This document shows, piece after piece, positions 35,301-47,300 of a stretch of 64,000 bases of DNA (its first letter is position 1; each line of letters begins with the position of its first letter). The notes beneath the pieces were generated by a model. It was not told the DNA's origin and did not search any database. It saw only the letters and a program-made list of their open reading frames with translations. Both the position numbers and the translations under genes were made by a program. The DNA is from Macrotis lagotis (Eukaryota > Chordata > Mammalia > Peramelemorphia > Peramelidae): assembly GCF_037893015.1 (NCBI RefSeq), contig NC_133666.1, positions 624,539,852-624,603,851 on the forward strand, read 5' to 3'.

Positions 35301-38300
35301 GAATTTGATGATAAAATATGGTGTAAAAATGGAGTCAATAGAAAAAAGGGAAATGTAATGGGAGAAAGAAAAAGGAGAGGGGGGGAATAGGCCAAGATAT
35401 TTCATATAATAAGATTTTTCTTTATTACAATGAGTTATTGCAATGATATGGAAGGGGGGGAGGCAAGGGGGAATGAGGGAATCTTCACTCTCATCAGAGG
35501 TGGCTAGGAGAGGAAACAACATATATATACTCAATGGGGTATAGGCATCTGGAGTAAGAAGGAGAGAAGGGGGACAGGGGGAAGGGGTGGGGATGTGAAT
35601 GAAGGAGGAGAGGATGGACCACAGGGGGAGAGTGGTCAGATATAACACATTTTCTTTTTTACTTCTTACAAGGGGCTGGGATGGGATGGCCTGTCCGGGA
35701 CCATAGAGCCAGGTGGATGCTGGGCTTTAGGGGTGGTATGGGGGCTCAGGGCCTCTTGGCCCCAGGGTCAGGGATCTGTCTGCTGTGCCACTCAGCTACC
35801 CTACAACAGAGTCAATGAAAGGAGAGAGAAAATATAGTACATGGTAGTGGAGAAATACAAAAGGAGGGAGTTGCAATCAGCAATGGCAATGGTGGAAAAA
35901 TATGGAAGTAACTTTTGTGATGGACTTATCATAAAGAATGTGATCCATCTGTGACAGAGTTGGTGGTGTTGGAACACAGACTGAAGAACATTTTTTATTA
36001 TTATTATTTTTGGGGGGCAGGGCAAATGGGGCAGGGTGGCCTGCCTGAGCCCGCATAGCAGGGTGATCGTTGGGTGTCTGAGGCTGGATTTGGACCCGGG
36101 TGCTCCTGGCTCAAGGGCCAATGCTCTGTCCATCACCCAACCACCCCTACTATTATTACTATTTTATTTTATTTTATGTTTTTTTTTGGTTTATGCAGGG
36201 CAGTGGGGTTGGAGTGGCTTGCATGTCACACAACTGGGTGATTGTTGGGTGTACGGGGCTGGATATGGGCTTGGGTGCTCCTGGCTCCAGGGCTGGTGCT
36301 CTGTCCATTGTACCACCTGGGCATACCTACAATTATTACTATTTTTTTAATTTTAATTGTAATCTTTTTCTCTCCCCTTTAACACTCAAGTGAGTCTATA
36401 TTTTTTGGGGGAGGGGGTATTTTGTTTACTCTTAAACAAGAATATTTTATTAATGTATAAAAACATTGTACAAAATGAGAATAAATATTAAATAAATTTT
36501 AAAAAATTAAAAATATATATTATAAAAAAACTGTACCAGATTAATCTCTAGCCAAGGTGCCATTATCAGAAGGTATCAAAGAAGTAGGTGGAGCAGTATC
36601 TCAAGGGTAGGTTAGAGGTAAGGAGAAACAGTTCCTTAAAGCTCGGTAGGGATTAGGGAGTATTTGAAAAGTAAAGCAGGTTTGAGGCGTACATCAGTGA
36701 TAAGGTTTAGCAGTACCTGAGAGGTAGGCACTGTCCCCTTTCCGAAACACATTATATGCTATTTTCTTGTTAGTTGCACTCTCACTGACATATCCATCAA
36801 ACCGGCGAAGTGGATCTTGCTGATTGATCTGCCCAACTAGAAGGCCAGGCTCCCCTAGGGATCAGAAGTATATATGTCAGCTACAGGATGAATCTGGGAT
36901 TTCTGGAAAACAGAGATGATCTAATAGGTGGGGGCTTAATTGGGTGCTTAGAGTAGATACTCCCCTCTTCCCCCTCACCAGGCTGGCAGGGAATGCAGAG
37001 TCCCTGGGCATCCCTCAGCAATTCCATTGTATCCTCATTCACCTTCACCAGACGGATTGGGTACACATTGGGCAGGATCCGGCTATTGAAACCACATGCC
37101 CCCACCTAGGCCAGGTGGAAGGAGAGAGAAAATATAAGGTATCAAGTTGAGGGAGGAATTATTGGGGGGTGGGGAAGGAAACATGCTATACACCACAGGC
37201 ATTGCTACTCATCATTCATATAGTTAAATATGATCACCCTATAGAATTTGGAAGTTCTTATTTTTAGCTCTTGCTTATCCTCTATGTCTTCCATGGCCAT
37301 GCCCAGCTGGGCCACCACCATGGCTCTCACCTACCTCCCCCAGATCCTATTTGCCTTTCCCACCTTTCCATCTAAGTTAGCGATGCTGCAGTTGCATTCA
37401 GTTGCACCATAGAATTCTCCAATCTGCTGGACCCCAAAACGGCAGGTGAATTCCTCCCAGATGGCAGGTCTGAGTCCATTGCCTACAGCTAGGCGCACGT
37501 GGTGCTGGTTCTCTGCTGGCCGTACAGGCTGTTTCAGAAGGTAACGGCATATTTCACCAATGTACTGAACCACCTGATAGGAGTGAGGGAAGACAGGACA
37601 GAAGTAAAATTATTGTGGCAGGGTAGAGATGTCACCAGGGGACACATATAGCAGAGAGCATGGATAAGGTAGCACTAGAGACAAGGCAGGAATAAATATG
37701 ATCATTAGGGATATTAAATACTGAGGGAGAGGAAACAAAGATGAGAGGGACAGGCACCCTCAGAGAAGATCAGGGTTGATGGATCACCCTGAGATCCAAC
37801 TAAAAAGGGTGATTAGGCCTCCATCTGACTATTCCTAAAGCCTGTTCCTGTTCCTTTGTCTACACTTGAGTTGTTAGCAACAGTACTTCCTCATACTGAG
37901 CTTCCAAATCATCCCTGTAGCAGAGTTAGGACTGATTTTTTCTCTGATCAGCAGATTTGACTGCATAAAGACAACTGCTTCTGAAATGATGCCCATATTA
38001 GGAAGAAGCCATCTGATTCCTGATTTAAGTATTTAAAATTTTTAACTATTTAATTAATACTTTAACTGTAATCATCATTTTTTAAGTTTTATGATATTCT
38101 TCAATGATCCAGAGCCTTTCAACCCATCTAAATAAAGAATTCACGAATTTGGGGTAAAAGACTTCTGAGTATCCTATAGCTTGTTATCATATTTCATTTC
38201 TCAATCTCAAACTATATTTTATTTTTTTATTTCTATTTTTCCCCAGTTAAATGCAACAAGTTTCAACATTCACTTTTAGAACCTCGAATTCCAAACTCTC

Positions 38301-41300
38301 TCTCTCCCTTCCTCCCACCCCAATCCACCTCATTAAGAAAGCAAGTTATTTAATATAGGTTAAAAATGAGTAATAATGAAAAATATTACCACAACTGTCA
38401 TGTTAAAAGTGAACATAACACCCCCCAAAAAAAAACCTCAAGAAAGATAAAGTTTAAAAATAAAACATGCTTCAATCTACATTCAGACATCCTTACACCT
38501 CTGTCTTTTTAGTATTCTTTATCAAAATTCCTTCAGAGTTCTTTTGGGTCACAGCATTGCTGAGTAAAGGTAAATCATTCATAGCTGAGCATCCTACATC
38601 ACTTACTTTGTATACAGTACATTTCCCATTTCATCTGCACACACAAGTTTTTTTTTTTTATTGAGAGCATTCTGTTCATCATTTCTTATAATCAGAATAG
38701 CATTTCATCATAATCATTTACCATAATTTGTTCATCCATTCCCCAGTTGATGGGCATTCTCCCAATTTCAAATTTCTTGCCAACAGAAAAGAGCTGGTAT
38801 AAGATCCTTGTACATATAGGTCCTTTTCCTTCCTGTTTTTTCCTGGAATATAGACCTGGTAGTGACATTGCTAGGTCAAAGGATGGGCATGGTTTTATAG
38901 TCCTTTGGACATAGTTCCAAATTGCTCTACAGAATTATTGAATCCTTTCACAACTCCTCCAACAGAGTGTTAATGTCTATTTTTCCTACATCCCCTTAAA
39001 CACCAGTCACTTTCTCTCTCTGTCCTATTCGCCAATCCAAAAGGTTTAAGATACTTCAGAATTGTTCCAATCCACATTTCTCCTATCAATAGAGAGTTAG
39101 GGCATTTTTTAAAAAATGATTTAGATACCATTAATTACCTCATCTGAAAACTGTTCACATCTTTGGATTATTTATCAAATGGTGAATGGCTCTTATTTTT
39201 TATAATTTGACTCAGTTCTGTGTTTGAGAAATGAGCTTTTTGTCGCAGAAATTTGTTTCAATATTTTTCCCACAGTTGCCATTGCTAACTGTATCACCCT
39301 CCATCCTATTCCCTCCACTCCCTTTTACTCTATTCTCTCTCCTTTCACCCATTCCCTCCTCAAAAGTATTTTGCATATGACTATCCCCCCAACAATCTTC
39401 CCTCCTACCCCTACCCTCTTTCTTCCAACTTTCCTCTAGGGCAAGATAGATTTCTTTACCCAGTTGAGTGTCTGTTATTCCCTGAGCCAATTCTGATGAT
39501 AGTAAGGCTCACTCACTTTCCCTCACCCCCCCCTTCCAACTCCACTGCAAAAGCTTTTTCTTGCCTCTTTTATGTGAAATAACTTCCCCCATTCTACCTC
39601 CTTCCCCTTTCTCCCAGTACATTTTTCTCTTGCCCATTAACTACCATCTTTTTAATATATTTTCCTTTTAAATTCAACTTCCACCTGTGCCTTGCCTATA
39701 TCTGCTCTTTCTCACTGCCCTCATAAATGAATTCATGTGAGTTGTCAATATCTTCTTCCCATGCAGGAATATAAACAGTTCAACATCATTAAATCCCTAA
39801 TGATTTGCCTTTCCTATTTATCTTTTTGCTTCCCCCGAGTCTTGTATTTGAAGATCAAATTTTCTGTTCAGCTCTGGTTGTTTCATCAGGAAAATTTGAA
39901 AGTCTCCTATTTCACTGAATTTACATCTTTTCCCCTAAAAGAATATTTGTTTTTTTCTGGGCAGTTGATTTTTGGTTATAATTCAAACTCTTTTGCCTTC
40001 CAGAGTATCCTTCCAATCCCTCCTACAATCCCTTAATGTAGAAGCTGCTAAATCTTGTGTTATTCTGTCTGTATAATTGAATTTGAATTGCTTCTTTCTG
40101 GCTACTTGCCATATTTCCTCCTTGACCTGAGAGATCTGAAATTTGTCTATAATATTCCGGGCAGTTTTCATCTTGAGATCTCTTTCAGGAAGTGATTGGT
40201 GGATTCTTTCAATTTCTATTTTACCCCGTGCTTCTAGAATATTAGGGTAGTTTTCCTTGATAATTTCTTGAAAAATGATGTCTAGATTCTTTCTGTGGTC
40301 ATGGCTTTCAGACAGTCAAATAATTTTAAGTTATCTCTCCTGGATCTGTTTTCCAAGTCAGTTTTTTCCAATGAGATATTTCACATTTTCTTCTACTTCT
40401 TCATTGAATTTTCTTTTATTGTTTCTTGATTTTTCACAAAGTCATCAGCTTCCCTTTGTCCCATTCTATATTTTAAGGAATTATTTTCTTGTCCCATTCT
40501 ATATTTTAAGGAATTATTTTCTTTAGTGAGTTTTTATATCTCCTTTTCCATTTGGTCAGTTCTGCTTTTTAAGGCATTCTTCTCATTGACTTTTTTGGAC
40601 CTCTTTTTCCATTTGATCGAGTTTGATTTTTAAGATGTTATTTTCTTCAATTTTTTTTTGTATCTCCTTCACCAAGCTGCTGCATTGGTTTTCATGTTTT
40701 CCCACATCCCTCTCATTTCTCCTCCAAATTTTTCTTCTATCTCCCTTACTTGATTTTCAAAATTCTTTTTGAGGTCTTTCCAAAGCCTGAACCCAATTCC
40801 TATTTTTCTTGGAAGCTTTAGATGTAGAAGCTTTGACTTTGTTATCTTCTTCTGAGTGTGTGTGTTTTGATCTTCCCTATCACCAGTTACCTTATGGAGA
40901 GATTTTTTTCTTCTTCTGTTATTAACTCATTTCCTCTATTTCCTTAATTCTTCATTAAGGTGAGGCTCTGCTTCCAAGTGGAGGATGTATAGTCCCAAAC
41001 TTCTGAGAGTTTTTAATAGCTGTTTTCAGACATACTTTTTTGGGATATGCAAGTTTTTCATTCTTCTAAGCTCTTAAAATCTAAGGACATGTTATGACTA
41101 CTCTCCTGGCCTGTTCTCTGGGTGATCGCCAGCGCTCCTTTCTACTCTAGAACTGTGAGGAGGGTTCTAGCTCTGCTGCAACAGCAATCTCTGCTGTGCT
41201 ACTGCTCCTTTTCTTGGGACTGGGGTCCCAGACTGACCCAGATCTGAGTATGGGCAAATCAACAGAGTCTTGCCTCAGGGATAACAAAGAGACCCCTGTA

Positions 41301-44300
41301 ATTTCCTTCTAAGCCCTTTACCATCCATGGGCTGAGAGTTCCAGAAGCAGCTGTCACTGCTGATTCAGTGGCTCCCAAGGTCTGTTCCTGATCTGCTGGG
41401 GTCCAGGCTGTGCTGCTGAGGCCTGCGCTAGACTGGGCTCCACTGTCACCTTGGTGCAGCAGTTTTCCTACCAACCTTCCAAGTTGTCATTGGCAATCCC
41501 TGGGCTGAGAGGGCTGGAAACTGCCACCACTGCCACTGACCTAGGCACCCTGCTGTCTCTTCCTGGATAACCAGGGTCAGTTTGCTTCAGCATGGCCTGC
41601 ACTTCTCTATGCTCATCTCTTACCCCAGGGCAGCAGACCTTTCTGCTGATCTTCCAAGTTGTCATGGATTGGAAGATTGTTTCATTCAGTCTTGTTGTGG
41701 GTTCTGTCACTGAGGAATTGGATTAGAGTCACTATTTAAAGGTTTTTGGAATGGTTTGGGGGAGAGCTCAGGCAAGTCTGTGCCTTTACTCTGCCATCTT
41801 GGCTCTTCCTCCCCTGAGCCTCAAACTATACATATATGTATTTAGGCTTTTTGCAAGGAAATGGGGTTAAGTGGCTTGCCCAAGGCCACACAGCTAGGTA
41901 ATTATTTCAAACTATATTTTCAACAATTTTCTTTGCCATCTGTGTCCCATCTACTTTTGCAATGAAATCATCAAGTATATTAAATCAAAGTATATGTATA
42001 ACTTAATTTGAAAAACACCTCAAGTTCTTCATAAAGTTTTATATTAGTTTATCATCTGCATTAACTGTTGTAGCATAAGCTATAATTATCTTCATGGCGA
42101 TATTTTTTAAATTGTTCGTAAGAACTCCAACCTGTCCCATGAAGTTATGTTTCTTGTTGATTTTAGGTACATAACTAAATGCAACTTTTCCAACTCTTTT
42201 ATTTCCCTCTCCAAGTAGAACCTGTGAACCATCTTTCCCTTTAGCTTGTACCAATGATAAGGCTATGAATCATGGAATGTCACAGTGTCTAAAGATTTGA
42301 AATTAAAGTTCACCCAAAGAGCAACTGGATATAAATAGCAGCAGCTCATGGAAATTGAGGAACTGGGAGCAAGTATGTCATCACAGAAAAACTGGACTAG
42401 AAAGAGAGAAGGATCAGTCAGTGTGAAAGCAAGGGAAAACTTGTGGTCAGCTTCTGTGCTCCAATGACAGCCATGCAACATCAAGAACTATAAACAGAGG
42501 CCTTCAGCATATTATATGGATGACCAAGAGATACCCAGGATAGGAAGGTTGTATGTAGTCGGTTAAGAAATGCTGATTGAGGGGCAGCTAGGTAGCACAG
42601 TGGATAGAGCACCAGCCCTGGAGTCAGGAGGACCTGAGTTCAAATCTAGCCTCAGACACTTAATAATTACCTAGCTGTGTGACCTTGGGCAAGTCACTTA
42701 ACCCTACTGCCTTACCAAAAAAAAAGAAAGAAATGCTGATTGGATTGCTTTTAGTTCTGCATTCCTGGAAAAAGTACCCATAACAAAAAGATCATATATC
42801 CATCAAAGTGTCCATCATTTATGTCAAAAGAGATATATAGTTCAGTTGCTCAAGTAGTATGCCATCTTGACCATCGGAATGCAGAATTTCAATGAAAAGA
42901 TTCAACAAGTAAACTAATAGTGATTATAGACAATCCAAGAACTTGGATTCTTAGCATCTTCTGCCCCCTTTCTATCACTGACTGACAAAGCAAAAGAGGG
43001 CTTTATAGGATTCGAGGACATTTTGTATTTGTATCTTTTTCGTGAGTTGCTATGGCCAAAATAATTCCTACCTAGTAGCCAACCCTCTGTAACAAGCTTT
43101 TTTTTCTGTATTTGGCTAGTGTGGTTCTTGCGTATCAGATATAAGTTCTTGCTGGGACTAAATATGAAGCCTGATTGTGCTTGTGCTCTTCTATAATAAC
43201 CTTTGAGAACTCAAGAATATTTTTGTGGAACAATCTCAAAATTCCTCTTAAAATGTGGTGCCCAGAATTGAACATATACTTCAGGTATGGTGTGACCTTT
43301 GAAGAATACAATATCATCTCCCTTCATTTAGAGAAGGGGTTCTTCATCTCTTGGTAATCTAATTTAGCACAGGGACCCATTCTTTTTGTAGTTGTTGTTT
43401 TTGTTTTTTGTTTTTTGCAAGGCAAATGGGGTGAAGTGGCTTGCCCAAGACCACACAGCTAGGTAATTATTAAGTGTCTGAGGCCGGATTTGAACCCAGG
43501 TACTCCTGACTCCAGAGCCGGTGCTTTATCCACTATACCACCTAACTGCCCCAGGGACCCATTCTTAAAATAAGATTTTTAAATACATAAAATAACTTAT
43601 AAAGAAAACCAATTATATTAAAACAGTTATCAAAATATATATATTTTAAAAGTTCATTGACCTAGGAAGAGCCCATGGTCTAGAGACTCTACATTTATTA
43701 ATCTTGCCCAAGATTATGATGACTTTTTTGCTAGTCAGGTCACCGATGCAAAATACATTTGTCATAAACCTAAAATCCCACTTTTTATCTAAACTTCTGC
43801 CAAATCAGGACTTCCAAATCCTGTACATATCAAATGTACAGGACTTTAAAAATCTGCATTCAGGACTTGACACTTATTCCTGTGTTCTTTATGGATTTGG
43901 TCTTACTTTCTCACTTGAGATCTATCTCTATCTATCTATCTATCTATCCATCTATCTCTCCCTCCTAATTTTATGTCACCTACAAATCTAGGTGTGAAGG
44001 GGTTTTTTTGTTTGTTTGTTTTCTGGTTTTTGGGGTTTTTTTTAGGTTTTGGCTAGGCAATGGGATTAAGTGGCTTGCCCAAGGCCACACAGCTAGGTAA
44101 TTAAGTGTCTGAGACCAGATTTGAACCCAGGTACTCCTGACTCCAGGGCCAGTGCTTTATCCACTGTACCACCTAGCCGCCCCCTGTCACCTACAAATCT
44201 AAAAAACATGCCTTCTGTGTCTTCATGTAAATCATTTCTATAACTATAGAAAAGGAATAATTTTGGAAGCATATATAAATACAAAACATCAAAAAGGACA

Positions 44301-47300
44301 TAGTATGCTACTAGATACCTCATTATTGACAATGAATGATTAGACAACTTTCTTCTGCTGGGATAGTTGTTCATCCAGCTGTAAATCTACTTAACTGGTC
44401 TGCAATCTAGGATATATATTATGATTACATCCAGAAGAATATAAGACTTTTTCATATTCTTAGATGAAACCCTAGAAATCCTCTAATTTAACCTTCTATC
44501 TAATAAAGCAATTCCTTCAAATGCTTTCACGGGATAAACACCATAATCTACCAACCCCACATACCTATCTGCAAATTACATTAGTTCAGCATTACATAAC
44601 AAAGTAGAAAACAGACATTTAGTGATGTGGAATCAGGAAACTAATCTAATTTGACAGGATAGAAACAGTATGTATAACATCTGCTGTATTCCACTTTAGT
44701 AGTCCAGCCCTGACACCTCTATTTTATGCTACAAGGGTTAAGGACAAGAAAAAGGTAGAAGAGAACATAAAATGGGGACCTAGAGAATCTCAGATCTAAA
44801 AAAGTCCTAAGAGGTCCAACTTTTATCCAAAACATGAATCCTTCCAGCCTCAGACAATTATTACCTAGCCATCTGGCCTTGGGCAGGCAGTTAAGTGTAA
44901 CCCCAGCTGCCTTGCAAAAACCTAAAAAAACAAAACAAAACATGAATCCTGTTTATGCCATGTTTTGTGAGGGATCTTTTGACTTCTGCTTGTAGGAAAG
45001 TGATTCCTTACAAAGTCATACTTGACTTCATACTTAGGAGAAGGACATGGGTATGTATAAACAATATTGAAGACAAAGGAACATTTTAACTACTTGACCT
45101 TCAAAGAACAGAATTCTCACTCCCAGAATGGATTATTCTTCTATACTGCTTTTCAACTAAATTTTGAGATAACTTGTGAGAGTGTTTGAAGAATGGGTTA
45201 GTCAGGCCTAGCTGTAACTGTGTCTGTGGTTTCCCAGCTTCTATTCCTTCTGAGACAATAGTGGAATAGGATAGAATGGGTTTGAGATTTCTTATCAGCC
45301 TGGGTTCAAACCTTGCATCTGCCACCTGCTATGACTTCACGCCTCTGAACCTTATTTGTTATCTATAAAATGAGGAGGCCACACTGATTAATGGAAGAGT
45401 AATCCAGAAGACTAGTCACAAAGTCTAGTGACTGAAAGATGCCTCAGAAGCCACCTGAGCAACCATCCATACTTGATCCAAAACATGACACTTGATCCCC
45501 CAGCCTTGGCCTACAGAGTTCTAGGGACTGAGAAGCTGGTTTATGTTGGGGCAGCACTAGTTGGTAGGAACTTTTTTTCACCTTCACAGCTTCTGCCTAT
45601 TTTCCTAATTCTGACCTCTGGAGATGAGCAGAACTAATACCTCTGCCACAGGGTAGCCTTTCAAATGTCTGAAGACAGCTATCAAGTTCCCACCTTAAAG
45701 CTTTTCTTCACCAAGCTTAGCATCTCCAATTTCATCAGGCAATCTATTCTTATTTTACATGATCTTACAGCCCTTCACCATCCTGACTGCCCACTGGCTC
45801 ACAAAGGTGGCACTGAACTCAACCTGGTTGTGATCTGATTAGGGTGAGTAGAAGGTAAAGGGCATTGATTCAGTACCTACTACAAGCTAGATACTACACT
45901 AAGAGCTTTACCAACATCATTTTAGGACTACCACCTCCATAGGCCTAGACGCTATCCTTCTTTTAACACAGTCTACTGTGACATCAGTCTTTTTGGTTGC
46001 AAGACTATTCCAATGATTTATCACATTGAGTTAGTGGTCTGCTAAAATTTTGACCAGTCTGGGGAAACAAAGGAAAATAGTTGGTGAAAAAGTCAAGAGA
46101 GGAGACCAATACCAACACTGGAGATATTACTGGGAGATCTTGAAGTCTTCTGTGAACTCTCTCCACACTTGCTTCAATACCTCTAGGATCTATGACTTCC
46201 TTCCTGTGAATACTCCCTCTGCCAGAACTGGCTTGCTTCCCTCTGTATCATAGCAGATAATCTTCCATTTTCTGTGGCTAAAACCATTCAAGATATAGTA
46301 GCCAGCCTTTTAGTGATGAACCTCTCTAATTTTAGTAAGGATAAACACCAGGTCACCAGGCCTCAATGCCTTTCTGACTTTGGTAAAACCTGCTAGAACT
46401 TAAGGACAGCTAAGTAATGCAATGAATAGAACACTGGGCTTGGAGTCAGGAAGACTTCTTCTTGAGTTCAAATCTGGCTTTACACATTTCCTAACTCTGT
46501 GACCTTGGACAAGTCACATAACCCTGTTTGCCTCTGTTTGCTCATTTGTAAAATGAGCTGGAGATGGAAATGACAAACCAATCTAGAATCTTTGCCAAGA
46601 AAACCTCAAATGGAGTCAGGAAGAGTTGGACAAGGCTAAAAATAACTGAAAGAAAAAAACCAGAGTTCATGCTCCATTGGCAAAACCTTCAAAAGCCTAG
46701 GGCCACTTCTATGGTTTGATGAACCTTAAAGGAGAGCTTTAGTAGAGGGACCTTCCTTATGCTTATTATTTTTTTATCCATTGTTTATTTTCCTATAGAA
46801 AATGAAAAGCCTTAAAAATCCTCAAAAACGCTGACTACTTGCTTTGGGGGAGAGAAGGGGAAAATATGAGCAACCTAATTGCTATTCAGAAGAGAAACCT
46901 TAGCTAGTCAGAGGTAATAGTGTGGAAACTGAGAGAGGAGCATGTGAACTAATCACTGAGCCAGATGAAAAAGTCCAACCCAAGACTGTAGAGTAGACAT
47001 GTAGCTAAAGCAGGGAAGGGACAAAATGGTAGGCACCATGTGGGGAGAAGAGAGAAGGAAGAGACATGGAAAGAAATAGCCAAACAAGTTGCTAAGGAGG
47101 GAAAATGGCATAATAGAAAGAGCTGGTTGTGAACATACAATGGGAGCATCAGCATCTTTGTGGGGCAAGGGACCCTGACCGTGCAGTTGTGCTTGATGCA
47201 GTCATCCCAGAAGCGGCTGGCAGAGAACTTCTTCCTGATGACAACTGTGAGCCCATAGAGAAGGCACTGCCCCATCCCCATGATGTTTCCTGCAGAGAGA

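Larger units (their letters stand above)
33162..36528 (+). mobile_element. HAL1-like (ORF1-only) LINE with nested SINEs
   Basis: Starts GGCAGAGCCAAGATGGC like a full 5' end. It has a decayed ORF1 with a coiled-coil-coding region near 34070-34500 and an L1 ORF1p C-terminal-like segment near 34810-34960, then long non-ORF2 sequence ending in an A-rich tail. It lacks reverse transcriptase, as in HAL1 elements. Flanked by AACTATACCAAATTA (33147-33161) and AACTGTACCAGATTA (36529-36543), a 15-bp target duplication with two differences. It sits in the SLC27A1 intron between coding exons 9 and 10, antisense to the gene, and carries SINE insertions at 34536, 35660, 36000 and 36160. Confidence 0.75.

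Noticed and set aside
33162-36528. Protein-coding host gene with a coiled coil
   Set aside because: The coiled-coil-coding part is ORF1 of a decayed LINE with 5' start, A-tail and target-site duplication.
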